The notes under the pieces: model-generated | Told to the model about the DNA's origin: nothing | The model's database searches: none | Seen by the model: only the letters and a program-made list of their open reading frames with translations | In this document: one piece after another, positions 43,832 to 56,007 of the stretch | How the letters are laid out: the number at the start of each line of letters is the position of its first letter | Numbering within the stretch: position 1 is the first letter of the stretch | From: Gigantopelta aegis | Taxonomy: Eukaryota; Mollusca; Gastropoda; Neomphalida; Peltospiridae | DNA length: 64,000 nt | Assembly (NCBI RefSeq): GCF_016097555.1 | Contig: NC_054702.1 | Span: forward strand, 108,273,227 to 108,337,226 | Direction: 5' to 3' | Made by a program: the position numbers and the translations under genes

Positions 43832-45325
43832 CTCTTCAAAAGAAGAAACGCAAAACCACATTGTCGTAACATTTGGAGAATTGATTTAATTATTGAATGG
43901 TGAGTCCGATAATTACCAAATGTTGCAGGATTGTTCACAATTCACTCTAGTCCATTGTGAGTAAGTGATAGGACACACCACCAAGGTCAAGGTCATCTGG
44001 AGTCAATACCGGGTGTGGCCTCCGCGTGTGTTGACAACTGCCTGGCACCGCCTGCCCATTGAAGCAACCAGAGTACGGATGACGTCCTGGGAGATTGTGG
44101 CCCACTCGGCCTGCAAGGCTGCTGCCAGCTCGGGCAGGGTCTGGGGCTGTGGTTGTCGCTGTCGGAGGCGTCGGTCCAACTCGTCCCATAGATGCTCAAT
44201 TGGGTTCAAATCCGGTGATATCGATGGCCAAGGAAGGACATTAATGTTGTTGTTCTGTAGGAAAGCCTTTGTGAGACGTGCTGTGTGAGGCCTGGCGTTG
44301 TCATGTTGGAACATTGCGTTGGCGTTGGCCATAACTGGAACGATGTGTGGCCGGAGGATCTGGTCAATGTAGCCCTGTGCATTCAGGTTGCCCTGCACGT
44401 GGACCAGGTCAGTTCTGCCAGTGTGTGAGATGGCTGCCCACACCATGACACTACCCCCGCCGAATCTGTCCACTTCCTGCACGCAGTTTGCCGCATAACG
44501 TTCACCACGACGCCTATACACGCGACATCTTCCATCATGACGTCGGAGCAGAAATCGGGACTCGTCACTGAACCACACCTGTCTCCATCGCAGTTGAGGC
44601 CATTGTCGATGAATCTGGCACCACTGCAGTCGGAGTCGACGGTGTTGTGGTGTTAAGATGACACCTCGAACTGGACGTCTGGCACGAATTCCTACCTCAC
44701 GTAGGCGGTTCCGTACGGTCTGGTCGGATATCCTGCGCAAACCTGGTATTGCTGCGGCTGTGGAGGTGGCAGTAGTCAATCGTTCCCAAAGGTGGCGTAC
44801 CCGGATGTAGCGGTCCTGCCCGGGGGTAGTGACCCGTGGTCGACCGGATCTAGGGAGGTCACGTGTTGATCCATGTTGCTGGTAACGGTCCCACAGTCTG
44901 GAGATGGTGCTTGGGGACACATGGAATGCCCTGGCAACGGCCGTTCTGGATTCGCCTGCGTCTAGTCGGCCGATGGCATTGTTTCTCTGCGGTTCACTGA
45001 GACGTGGCATGTCCTGGATTGTCAACTGTCGGCCAGATACAGAGGCCAGGCAAGCGAACACCCTGCACTTTTATACTGTCGGTGTTCATGTTGCACGTGC
45101 AGACAACGCACGTACAGTGGTGACATGGTTTGCACGTGGCTGCGTTTTTGCGAATATTCACATTTTGGAACTTTATTGTACAGTAGCTGTGTTTTATCGA
45201 ATGTAACCGTGGGAATGTGTTTGGGACATGCAATGACCTTATATTCACAAAGCATGAACCGGTAGGAAACATAAAATCGGAGTTATAACCCATTTGTACC
45301 CTTTTGCATTTCTTTTTTTGAAGAG
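43832..45325 (-). mobile_element. Intact Tc1-like DNA transposon, copy 2
   Basis: 1,494 bp, same ends as copy 1 (CTCTTCAAAA...CGCAAAA), flanked by TA (43830-43831 region and 45326-45327), inverted relative to copy 1. The target here is not a long TA microsatellite. Its neighbour at 45341 begins only 15 bp away. Confidence 0.95.
44003..45010 (-). CDS. Tc1-like transposase, DD34E, copy 2
   Basis: 335 aa from MPRLSEPQRNN to VVNTRGGHTRY with no interruption (open to 45061 upstream). HTH domain, canonical GRPRVTT linker and catalytic VWFSDESRF, FQHDNARPHTAR, SPDLNPIEHLWDEL with DD34E spacing are all present. It differs from copy 1 at about 11 positions, including R/W in GRPRVTT, S/N beside the first Asp, and K/T in LTKAFL. 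Both copies look capable of coding an active enzyme, but activity is not shown. Confidence 0.95.
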   Translation of the reverse strand: MPRLSEPQRNNAIGRLDAGESRTAVARAFHVSPSTISRLWDRYQQHGSTRDLPRSGRPRVTTPGQDRYIRVRHLWERLTTATSTAAAIPGLRRISDQTVRNRLREVGIRARRPVRGVILTPQHRRLRLQWCQIHRQWPQLRWRQVWFSDESRFLLRRHDGRCRVYRRRGERYAANCVQEVDRFGGGSVMVWAAISHTGRTDLVHVQGNLNAQGYIDQILRPHIVPVMANANAMFQHDNARPHTARLTKAFLQNNNINVLPWPSISPDLNPIEHLWDELDRRLRQRQPQPQTLPELAAALQAEWATISQDVIRTLVASMGRRCQAVVNTRGGHTRY

Positions 45326-45340
45326 TATATTTACATTTAC

Positions 45341-45933
45341 TAAAGTCCAAACCAAATTTTTAACAACTAAATGTATGATAAATTACTCTCCTACCTTTAA
45401 TTACCATTAGATTTCCACACATTTTTTGTCCAGACATAAATCGTGAAAAAATCATTACAATGACACAGATTCCACATACGATACTAGAATGATGTCACCA
45501 ATATGGACTTCGCCGAGATAACATAGGGCAAAATACATGCAGTTTTCTGCCATTTGTCATTTTGATTGCTTATGGAATATTCTTCAAGAGTGGTGGATTG
45601 ATATGACATAATCTAAGTGATTCTAACAATGTCATGACATGATCTAAGGTATAATGCACTTAACACGTCAGATTAATTACGTCACATACTTAGAAGGCTT
45701 CCAACTCTCTTGAAAAAAACAATGGCAGACAGTGAAAAAAATGCATGTATTTTGCCAATATGATCTTAGCGAAGTCAGTATTGGTGACATCATTACAGTC
45801 TCATATGTGGAATCAGAGTCAATGTAATGTTTTTTCACAATTTACGTTTGGACAAATTGTGAAGAAAATCTAACGGTAGTTAAATGTAGGAGAGTAAATC
45901 ATCATAGTTGTTAACAATGTGGTTCGGACTTTA
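45341..45933. mobile_element. 593-bp foldback element with ~210-bp inverted repeats
   Basis: The left arm starts taaagtccaaaccaaatttt and the inverted right arm taaagtccgaaccacattgt. The arms stay alignable for about 210 bp each ('caatgacacagattccacat', 'gatgtcaccaatatggactt', 'gcaaaatacatgca'). The centre is only ~150 bp. A lone left arm occurs at 48753-48830. TA lies at both edges. Confidence 0.85.
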
Positions 45934-45971
45934 GAACATATAACACATCACAATGTATTCTCTTATCTTTG

Positions 45972-46221
45972 GCTTAGGGGCAGGGGTGGGACAGTCTAGT
46001 GGTAAAGCTTGATGTACGGTCAGTCTGGGATTGATCCCTGTTGGTGGGCCCATTGCGCTATTTCTCGCTCCAACCAGTGTACCATGACTGGTACATCAAA
46101 GGCTGTGGTATGTGCTGTCCTATCTGTGGGATAGTGCATATATGATATAAAAGACCCCTTGCTACTAATTAAAAAAAAGAAAGAGTGCTCTAGTGGTGTT
46201 GTTAAACAAAACAAACTTTCT
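45972..46221 (+). mobile_element. SINE (RUDI-like)
   Basis: 'gtgggacagtctagtggtaa', 'ggattgatccctgttggtgg', 'caaaggctgtggtatgtgct', 'ccccttgctactaatt', ending 'ctagtggtgttgttaaacaa'. A further 3' fragment ('atcccttgctattaaagtta...tggtttcctct') follows at 46255-46350. Confidence 0.82.
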
Positions 46222-46744
46222 TTTTCTTTTTTTTACATAGTATAAATATGGCATTCCATGGCATATAAAATATCCCTTGCTATTAAAGTTAAAATGTAGC
46301 TGGTTTCCTCTCTAATACTATATATCAAAATTACCAAATGTTTGTAGCCAAAAAGTTATAAGTATAATTTACGGTTCCGTAAAAATAGACCGTCATTGTT
46401 GGACTGTCAGGCACGTTTACGACAAAGATTTATGATTTTTAATTATATTAAAAGTGCCACTTTATTACTTACAGTCCAAAGTAATTATCTGACTTTTAGC
46501 ACAGTTAAAAAAAAAATATGATTCATATAATTTTAGCACAAAAACAACTTCACGAGCACCTTGCTATGGTCCGGATAACAGCCTTGACCTTTTGTTTCGA
46601 GACAGTTGTAAATTAATATGCGCAAACAAATCGTATGTCATAATAAATAAACTCAGTGATAACATAGAAATAATTTATAAAATGCATACATTAATAAAAC
46701 ATGCATGTTATATTTTGTAATTTTATTTAAGTGCTGTACTATAA

Positions 46745-46866
46745 CGGAAATAGTCGGACGTTAACGGAAACGACCGATTGCCACGTTAGCACAAACGTGC
46801 ATTACACAGGTGTATTTAGGAACAAGATTTACTTTTAAAAGAGTAACATTTGTAACTTAATTCAAC
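46745..46866 (+). promoter_or_regulatory. TMED10 upstream region with an ER-stress-like motif
   Basis: cgattgccacgtta (about 46774-46787) contains an ATTG..CCACG arrangement close to ERSE-II and, inverted, TAACGTGG close to the UPR element TGACGTGG. No TATA box is clear. The transcription start is unknown; this is a motif match only. Confidence 0.25.
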
Positions 46867-47046
46867 ATGGACTTTTCCTATATTTTATTTCTTATTTATT
46901 TAACCTACTTAACAACTGTAGATTCAATTAGATTTTATGTAGCCCCAAATCAAAAGAAGTGCCTTCGAGAAGAAATTCACAAAGATGTCTTAGTTACCGG
47001 TGATTATGAGTTATCGGATGCGCCAGGTCACAAGTCTCATCTTATT
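46867..47046 (+). CDS. TMED10: TMED10 exon 1: start, signal peptide, first half of GOLD
   Basis: 60 codons from ATG (caacATGG) to ...GHKSHLI, donor att|gtaagt, phase 0. The first Cys of the GOLD disulfide is residue 32. Confidence 0.96.
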
Positions 47047-50000
47047 GTAAGTATACGTGGAATGTTTGGTGTGACTACATTTAAGTATTTTCACTAACTA
47101 TTACTGTTTACAATTCAAACAATATGTTTTAAAAGATAACAAAGATTAACTTTTGAGACCAACAGCTGGGGCAGATGTTTCAAGAATTCGCATCACTGTA
47201 AGTGCAAGTTTAAGTGAAGTAGGGCGATCTTGCCACCGGTCAATCTCGCCTGTGCGAGATCGCCGTAAATTCCATATACTTCTGTGCGAAATCGCCGTAC
47301 TATATATATATATCTAACTAAAGAGGAATTTTATTATTTAAAATGTTTATATTACTATCATTTACTGCATGAAATGATATGAACAATGTTCAAATCAAAT
47401 GTGATGTGTCCTTTTTTTCTGTCTTTGCCTGTTAGCTAGTGTTTGTATTCTGCCGATCAAAGCTGGGCGAAATCGCCGTAGTTTTGTCTGGACTTGGGCT
47501 ACTTTGGGGTGTATGTACATAGTGTATGTAAATTGAAGGGACTGTCGCTATTTCTGCATACAACTATTAACAGCCATTCTTGAAGAAATTTTATCACATA
47601 CAACGAAATATGTAATTGGTAATCAGTTAGCAAGATAATCTGTTTAAATCTACAATGCTGTATTAATTGGAACAACAAACGATGTCGGTGTTTCTTGTGA
47701 GTATAGTTTTCTCGCAGTGACCACTGCATACCGTTTTAAAGACGATTAACACTAATAATAGTGAACTCTAATCAACATATAGACATAAACTGTTATAATG
47801 AATTATAATCATCTGTATTATAGTATTAACTATTAAAATACAGAAACAATTTCCCTGTAATGAAACTGAAATCGTGAAATGCTAATAAGCAATATATCTT
47901 TATATCTGTTCTTGTATCTTATCTCGTTAGTTTTGTGTTACTGGTAATTTAATGTGATCAGTTCTATAAAACCGTAATGTAAAGAACATATCGAAAAAAG
48001 AAAACATACACAAGCTTTTAGTTTGACATTTTATTAATTTGTAACATTAACATGTTCTCAAATATGTAAGTGTACTATAAAATGGAACACACAAACATGT
48101 CGGCGACCACGTCCAACTTTTTGTGAAGCCAATATCAAACCCAAAACATGCACTGAATAATAATAAGCTTAAAGTACTGTCAGTCGGGCCAACTTTGTTG
48201 TAAACAGTATGGAAGACAGAAAACAGACAGATGGAGTTTCAGTTTGAATTTTATTAATTTGTTACATTAATATGTTCTCAAACAATAAGTAAGTGTACAA
48301 TGAAATGGTACACAAAACGTCGGCGATCTCGCCCAACCTTGCTGATATGGAGTAAACTGAACAAAAGCAATGACAGAAAAAACAAAAGCTTGGGAATAAA
48401 GAACAGTATCAAACCCAAAACATTAATTAAATATTATAATAACCAATTTATTGTAATAAACAGTGCCATTCCCGTCTGCTTATATGTATATAGAGTACGG
48501 CGATTTCGCCCAGCAGTATATGGAATTTACGGCTAGCTCGCCCACGGCGAGATCACCCGGGCGAAATCGCCGGACTCTGTTTGAGTGAGCTCATAATTGT
48601 CAGTCCAGTAAGCTTATGGCGTAAAAATAGTATCCTTGAGTAATCGTGAACCAGGCTATTAATGGGAAATGGTTTCTGTGCATGCATAATGTAATGTATG
48701 ATCGACTTTATGCAATTATGTTTTACAGTGTTGAATTTATTGTCAGTCAGTTAAAGTCCAAAACCAAATTGTTAACAACTACAATAAATTACTATCCTAA
48801 TTTTACACTAAGTCTTTTTTGTTTATTCCTTAAAATTACCGATATCGGGTTCACATGATTTGTAGAAATTGACTTAAAATGGAGGAAGATGAATTAACAT
48901 TTGGTGTGTGTCACATGACCTCATAAGTGTCAGATCAACACGGCCAAATCATTAAATTTTTATGATTTTTAAGCCCCTGTTAGAATTTGTTTTCAATTAT
49001 CATTAAAAAAATTTTTTATTTTACAAACTATTCACTGATTAAGTGTTAGCAATGAGTGTTGGTAAAACGCAGACCGGACCAGAAAGCTCGACAAAATTAA
49101 TTTTTCCTTTTAAAAAAATATTAAACAATGTGATCGTCAGCTGTGCATAGTTAAAAAAACCCTTCTTTTTTCATGTAGTGGCCTTAAAAATGGAAAATAT
49201 ATTTTTTGCAAAGGCATGCACCTGAACACAGGTAGAAACGGTGCACACTTTCCTGTTTACTGGAGGGTGCTTCACTTGTTTACTAGCCCGAGTACTCTGA
49301 CTGTAAGAGAGCTAGACAGACATTTGGACATAAATACGCTCTCATTACAGTCAGAGACCAAGCTATGTATTTTTTTGGCAATTCCCGACAACCAAAAAGT
49401 TGGCTAAGATTTCCGCTCTAATACCACAACAATCCTATGTTTGACGTGAAATATCTTTACATCGATCATTTTCGAGGTGATTGATTAAACAAAATTCAGA
49501 TATTAATCACTAATACACACACTACAGAAAGAAACCTGACAGCACCCACATTCGGCAAAGCTTCGGCAAACTCCGGACAGCAGAATTCTAAGTTCACCGG
49601 CCTATATTGTGACGATGCGTCACATGATCGCCCACTCAGCCATTCCGTCTTCCAGGGGCCGTCTCAAAACAACAAGTGCCCAACAATCACCAAAAAAAGT
49701 TTGTTTTGTGTAACGACACCACTACAGCACATTGATTCATTAATCATCGGCTATTGGATGTCAAATATTTGATAATTTTATCACTGTGTTAGAGAGGAAA
49801 CCATTAGCCAACTTTTCCATGTTGTAACGTCGCTTGGTATGAGACGGCCCCTGTAACTGTTGCACAAGGCAGAATCACCCAGTGGGCGATCACGTGATCT
49901 ACGGGTCGAAATAGGTCACCAAGCTGTTTTGGGGATTATTTTACAAGTTTTATTGTTGAAGTATGCCATGTATTTATACTCAAATATGTTAATTTGACAC

Positions 50001-53000
50001 ATTTATTTTTTATAACCTATTTTTGTTGGCATTAGAACGGTTTTGGTTATGCAAAAAGGTGTGCGATCTCACTCACATGCCAAGACAACAGTCCACTTAG
50101 TTAAATTAACAGTCATCACTAATAGCAAAAATGTAAACAATACTAACTACTTGTTGCCTGAGTTTATTTTGAAATCTGGTCACTGGCATTAAAATGGTTG
50201 TTCAAACAATGTTTTGTCGGTGATTAACTTAATGAATATTACTGAGCTTTCCCTTAAAATAGACTGATCTCTGCAGTTCACTAGAGCAATAGGGACACAC
50301 ATCATTTGGTACAAAAACCAGTGTACTTTCCAGAGTTATCCTTACATGTATTAATATGGCGGAAAAACATGGTACAACTGTGTCCGGTGTATCGGCGTGT
50401 CCAGTGATTCGGCGCACTTGGTATTTTGCTTAAGTATGTTTAGGAAGTTGTCATGTTCTCGGTGTTTTTAACGAATTAAAGTTCAATTCCTTTTTTCGAT
50501 GGTTAATCAAGTATCAACATATTTGTTACGGGTGCAATTACAATTTTTTTTTTAGAATTATCAATTGTCACATTGTTATAAAAAATAAAAGCGAAATAAG
50601 ATCCACGTGTGTGTGCACAATCTACCCAAGAAAAATAAAATCCATGTATCCATCTGCAGTACTTACTATGCCACTCAAGAAAATGATTCCGAAACGGATC
50701 ATGAGATGGGTCATGTGTGATCGTTCATTTTCATAGTAATAATTTTAACAAGACAAAACAAATAAGTACTAAAATAATTCTGGGACAATAGTGTAGCATT
50801 TAGGGCTAAAAGTGAGGTCATGGGCGGTCTATAAATAGCAGGGTCAACAAACCACATCTACTGCGCCGAATCACCGGACATGCAAATCGTTTCAGATACA
50901 AGGGGTATTTCAGATTATCATTATGCACTGCTCATTGGTGAGAGTCACATTTTATTAAGTATTTCACAGTGTTCACATAGAAAATGGTCCTTGAATGCTT
51001 AGGTGCACTGATACACCGGACAGCACTGTACTTTAAGTTTTATCGTAGTGATCTGTTGTCAGTGTTTATAAATAAAGTTGTTGTCTGTGCACAAAACCAT
51101 CTGTACAGTGCCATACAGTAACAGTCAAACAGCTTTCACTCTCTACTAAGGGAATATTTCGTTTTGATGCTATGTAATAATGATAGTTTGATTGGAATAG
51201 TCTGATTATATTGCGATGTACAAAACGTGAAAACCGATGTTTGTAAAATAATTGTCTTTTGTTCAAATATTGTACATTATTGTTCTCATGTGCTGAAAAT
51301 AAGAAATATTTCAATATTTATAAGTTGTTTTTCATGGGTCGACTTATAAACGGGTCAATAAAAAAAGAAAGTTTTCAGGGCTTGAAATTAGGGACTCTAC
51401 TTATAGCCGAGATCGACTTACAGGCGAAGATATACGGTAGTCTAATGTTGACATTTATCAGATACACCCTTAAACCAGGCTATTGTTTTTCAAGAGTGAT
51501 GTGTGTCATGTCAGCAAAACTCATGCAATGAATCTGTGAAGCAGATGAGACTTTGACAATGACTGGTGTAAAATTGTAATTTCTTGTAGTTTGTTTAATA
51601 TTACATATGTTATTTAATATTACAGTTCAAAATGTATTAAAATATTTTGAATGTCTATTTCGACTTTTCCTCATGAATCTGTGCACTTTATTTATGGGAG
51701 GGTTTTCTTAATTCAACAAAACATTCCGATGTTAGGGTTCACGCCTGTATATAGATTCCAGGGCTCACCCTGTACAGTATATGATGGCTACTTTAATTCA
51801 GAAAGGTTCCAAATTATACACTTGATTCAAATCATATTTTGTTAACAAAAACAACTGCATTAGGTAATACAATTTTAACAAAACAATTGAATATGTGCAT
51901 TAAAATATGATACAAGTATTTATTTAATACTATCATGTTTTAATGTTATTTAATTTGTTGCTATATTAAAATCTAGCCAGCAACGCTTGACTGGTCAACT
52001 GCACACAGTATTGTGCCAAAGTAGAAAAAGGGACTGGCAAGGTGCTAAGTGAGCTATAACACTAAACAAATTGATGTGTGTTGTGTGGTTTTCTTCTTAA
52101 AATCAAATTAGGTCTCAAATATTTGGCGACTTCATCTCTACTGCCAACGACTTGGCAAATAATTGACCCAAAAAAGCTACATTTCACCAGCCACATTAGT
52201 ACCTGTTGTATCTGAAATTCATGAAAGCTCATATTTATGGTACCGTATTTTAGTGACCTTCACTCATGACTTTATATGGAAGATGGCAGTATAATGCTTT
52301 TCTGAAGTCTGCAATGTTGAAATGAATCAAGTTTTACAGGCATGATTATTTGATTGATTTTACTATATACAGTGTTACAATTGTGTAAATTGAAGTATAA
52401 TATACAGTACTTCACATATATATCTGTGATATCAATTGGTATACTGCAAGTATTACTGCTAATCTGTTATAATGTGGGCGATACATTTATTAAAAGATTG
52501 ACAACATATTAGATATACATTTAATATCATATAATTATGTTGTCATATGTCGTCCATGTTTATTTCAGGTTACAGATACTAAAAGTCATATCCTTTATTC
52601 AAAAGAAGATGCTAAAAAGGGCAGATTTGCATTTACAACAGAAGAGTATGATATGTTTGAAGTATGTGTGGAAACAAAGATGCCAGGAGGTTAGTTTTCA
52701 AATCCCATTTGAATATATTTAGTCTCCATGACATGCTGCTTCTCCAGGGCACGATATTTCATGCAAGTCATCTTCTGTCTGCATGTTTTAAAGTCACTCA
52801 AACTGCGAACCATTAAATTCTTAGATTAAAAAGTTGAACAATTCAAAATTATTGGATCTTTATTCCTGTCTTCTAAAATTTAATATTTTCCAAAAATTGG
52901 TTACCACTTATGGTAAAAATCAGGTGACCTATCTTCCATTTACCTAAAAAAATTAGGTCATATTCTTAGCATCAAAGGCAAACATTTAATACATGTCATT

Positions 53001-54562
53001 TGGTAAATAGTTTGACTATACTTGTTTTAAAATTATTTTCAGGTGGTCAAGGTGTTGACCGGGAGGTTTCTTTGGACATGAAACATGGAGTTGAAGCTAA
53101 AAGCTATGAAGACGTACGTCTATTTTTTCATGGCTTAATGGCTTATATGTAACAGTATTCATGAAGTGTTATGAAGAAAAAATTGTCAAATGTTTTAAAT
53201 TTTGAAGTTAGTAAAAAATCTGTGAATGTTATACATTTGAAGTTAAAAAAATAGACATTCCAAATGTCCATACTAGTTAAAACTTTTCACTGGAATTCTG
53301 TCTGCCAAAGTAAGATAAAAGAAAGGAAAGGAAAGCATGAAACTTATTAGACCAGAATAAATCTAATTACCGAGAGCCATTTTGTACATTTGATAAGGGA
53401 AGTAAACTACTTGTTTTAAGGGTCGAGATGTGGCCCAATGGTAAAGCACTTGTCCGATTCAAGGTTGGTCTGGGATCAAGGGCCTATTGGGCTATTTCTC
53501 GTTCCAGCCAGTGAACCACAACTGGTATATATCAAAGGCCGGGTATGTGCTCTCCTGTTTGTGGGATGATGCATTTAAGAGACCTTTTGCTACCAATGAA
53601 AAAAATTAGCGGGTTTCTTCTGTAAGATTATGTCAAAATTACCAATGGCCAATCGTTAAACAAAACAAACTTTAACTATTTGTGTGGAGGTTTTTTTTAC
53701 TTGCATAGTAATTTTTATAATTATAATTATATATTTCTTTTGTAGCTTGCGAAGGCAGAGAAGTTAAAGCCACTTGAAGTAGAACTAAGGCGACTGGAAG
53801 ATCTGTCAAAGTCAATTGTCGATGATTTTGCATACATGAGGGCAAGAGAGGAGGAGATGAGAGATACAAATGGTAATTTGTCTTCAGTGGTGTCAACTTA
53901 CTGGTTGCCGTATATTGTGTATTTCATTAAAAAAACCTCTCTCGACTAACTTGATGAGTAATGTGTAACACAAAAGCACAACATTTCATCAAATGTCAGA
54001 AACCCTCTTATTTTTTAATAAAATGTCCATCATTACATGTAAAAATTTCACGAAATTAAAATTTGCAACTGCTAGAGTTATTCCTGCTACTTAATTAAAT
54101 TAAAGGGCTATCCTAAATGTTGCAATAGCATGATAGTGTTAACACTATAGCATTTATTTATGTATCCTAAACAGTCTTGACCGTTACAGTGTGTCAAGTT
54201 TATTTTTGTCAAAATAAGACATCGTCCCTCCTCTTGTAATGCCAGACCATGCATCCCGTAAAAATATTAAGTAACGCTTGGAAACTCCTTCCCCCTCCTG
54301 TAAACACTGCTGAGTGTTAACGTAAAGCTGCTGCGAAAAATGGATATTGTTTTGCATTTTCTTAATTGCCATGGTTGACACCAAAAATCCATGGTTTAAA
54401 ATGTACCAGTGTTAAAAATGTATTCCTATGGTTTTTGCAGAATCAACCCATTCAAGAGTGATGTACTTCAGCATATTCTCCATGTGCTGTTTGTTAGGCT
54501 TGGCTACCTGGCAGGTGCTTTACCTGAGGAGGTACTTCAAAGCCAAGAAACTGATTGAGTAG
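46867..54562 (+). CDS. TMED10: TMED10 (p24-delta, TMP21) cargo receptor, complete, 206 aa, five exons
   Basis: TMED10 cycles between ER and Golgi in COPII/COPI vesicles as part of p24 hetero-oligomers and acts as a cargo receptor. Exons are 46867-47046, 52569-52689, 53043-53113, 53746-53872 and 54441-54562; total 621 nt, all phases consistent. In order: signal peptide (residues 1-20, [11 protein letters not shown]), GOLD domain with [18 protein letters not shown] and [17 protein letters not shown] and the disulfide pair Cys32/Cys93, the [13 protein letters not shown] linker, coiled coil [20 protein letters not shown], a membrane span ([18 protein letters not shown]) and cytosolic tail [11 protein letters not shown]. 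The tail keeps the dilysine COPI signal; the usual FF is YF here. It matches human TMED10 nearly throughout. Confidence 0.97.
47219..48578. mobile_element. 1.36-kb Mutator-like non-autonomous element rich in GGCGAAATCGCC
   Basis: Inverted ends of ~90 bp: 'gcgagatcgccgtaaattcc', 'atatacttctgtgcgaaatc' on the left and their inverse on the right. A 10-bp target duplication flanks it, GTTTAAGTGA (47209-47218) and GTTTGAGTGA (48579-48588), with one mismatch. Near-palindromic ggcgaaatcgcc words recur about ten times in the ends and interior. No transposase is seen. It lies in TMED10 intron 1. Confidence 0.75.
48018..48335 (+). repeat. ~95-bp direct repeat pair inside the Mutator-like element
   Basis: 'gtttgacattttattaattt' to 'gtcggcgaccacgtccaac' (48019-48118) is repeated as 'gtttgaattttattaatttg' to 'gtcggcgatctcgcccaac' (48241-48338), about 221 bp apart. 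Confidence 0.8.
48753..48830 (+). mobile_element. Solo arm of the taaagtcc foldback family
   Basis: 'ttaaagtccaaaaccaaatt', 'gttaacaactacaataaatt', 'actatccta' parallels the left arm at 45341-45410; the other arm is not found nearby. From 48840 to 49600 nothing else can be named. Confidence 0.65.
49618..49905. mobile_element. Foldback element split by a SINE tail
   Basis: Left arm 'catgatcgcccactcagcca', 'ccaggggccgtctcaaaaca'. Right arm, inverted, 'cgtgatcgcccactgggtga', 'acaggggccgtctcatacca'. The SINE fragment between the arms (49697-49822, minus: 'gacaccactacagcacattg', 'catcggctattggatgtcaa') was inserted into the loop. From 49910 to 52568 I see only AT-rich intron. Confidence 0.7.
52569..52689 (+). 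CDS. TMED10: TMED10 exon 2: second half of GOLD
   Basis: 121 nt, acceptor tttatttcag, donor ggag|gttagt. It encodes [20 protein letters not shown] to KMPG, with Cys93 in MFEVC. Confidence 0.96.
53043..53113 (+). CDS. TMED10: TMED10 exon 3: linker
   Basis: 71 nt, acceptor attattttcag, donor gac|gtacgt. It reads [20 protein letters not shown] then SYED. Confidence 0.96.
53421..53680 (+). mobile_element. SINE (RUDI-like) in TMED10 intron 3
   Basis: 'gatgtggcccaatggtaaag', 'gggctatttctcgttccagc', 'gggatgatgcatttaagaga', 'tagcgggtttcttct', ending 'gttaaacaaaacaaac', 65 bases before exon 4. Confidence 0.82.
53746..53872 (+). CDS. TMED10: TMED10 exon 4: coiled coil
   Basis: 127 nt, acceptor tttcttttgtag, donor aatg|gtaatt. 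It reads [20 protein letters not shown], then [20 protein letters not shown]. Confidence 0.96.
54441..54562 (+). CDS. TMED10: TMED10 exon 5: membrane span, tail and stop
   Basis: 122 nt, acceptor ggtttttgcag, ending AAGAAACTGATTGAGTAG. It encodes [20 protein letters not shown], then [20 protein letters not shown]. Confidence 0.97.
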
Positions 54563-55915
54563 ACAAGTTATCCTGGTCAGCATTTGTCATCCCTTACATC
54601 ACGAGACGTCAGCCAATAACACACTCATTGAAACATTACTTGTTTTAACTCTCACTTCACCTAAACTTCTTGTTTACCATATTTTTAGGAGACAAAAACA
54701 GTTTCGTGTTTCAGTAAAAATTCCCAAATAATACAAAATTTATAATTATTTTTACTAAACTTTGTATTTAGTAACAGTAATGTTCTTGAAAAATCAAATA
54801 CTTCTTGCTGAGAGTTGGCTGCTTTACTTCAATTTAAATTGTTGAAAAGATCTCAAAGCAAAATAATGGATTAGATCTAAAGTCCTTATGTGTTTTGATC
54901 AAAACATATTTCATCTTGTATATAAAAAGACTACTGCACAAAGAGACATTTTCATCATCATGGCCCTATATGTACATACATACATATAGATATGTATCTA
55001 TATGTACATACACATGCCCTACATTTTCAGTAATAATGGAGTTGGTAGATATTCTGTATATATTTAATACATTATTTAATAGAAAATTAACTATTGAAAT
55101 ATGTTATGCTGGTGCATGTTACGCTTCCGGTTCATTTGATATAGAACTTTTGAGTTTTCTTTAGAGCATGTTTGTTTTATAATTTATAGAGGTGGAATGT
55201 TGGTGAACATTATAAAATTTAGTCCTTTCCGAAGTTTCTCCCTTTCAAGGAAATGTATATTATGCTGTTATGTATGCTTATCAATGTGAAATGAATGTTT
55301 AGACTGCCTAACTCTCATCTTGTACCATTTGCAAATTTGTCAAGATAAAACTATCCAGGAATGTACAAATTAAATATTATCTTGAGTCTAGATTAAAAAT
55401 ACTTGTATTTATAATCTAAGGAACGACTATGTATAGTTTATTGATTTTCCGAAAGTATCTTAAAAACTTGATTATGGTTTATGGTCTCAAAATCTGTGGA
55501 TATCACATTCTATACTTTTCTTATTACTCAACTATGAGATGTACACAATGATTGGGTTGGGAATATTTATATATTTGTATGTTATATATATATAAAAATG
55601 CAGAAACCTGGTGGTTTTGGGGTGGGGGAAGAGGGTCACTATATTAAGCAAGGATATTTTTTAAAATACAGGTTATCCATTTTAAGATATTTTAGGTTTA
55701 CAGTGGAATTATTTGTTGAATAATGGTACGAGTGTATTTGATGAACACTAGTCTATGCAGATCCTATTCAGCAGGATCTTTCCACAGGTTTTCTTGCATT
55801 ATTATTTTCTGTTGTGGATGAAAAGATTTCCATGTTGGGGTTTTTCTCTTTTTGTGTACACGTGTGTTGCTGTAAGATACTAGTTAGAAGAAATAAATAT
55901 TGTGAATTAATCCAG
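54563..55915 (+). other. TMED10: Probable TMED10 3' UTR
   Basis: About 1.35 kb of AT-rich sequence leads to AATAAA at 55892-55897, followed by a T-rich stretch (ccagttttttagatttttt) suitable for cleavage. Earlier sites may also be used. Confidence 0.45.
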
Positions 55916-56007
55916 TTTTTTAGATTTTTTTGGTATCCAACACTACAGACCACCTAGAAAACCTGGATTGTTTTTTTTAGTTACAAGTCTTATAATATAT
56001 GTGGCGG

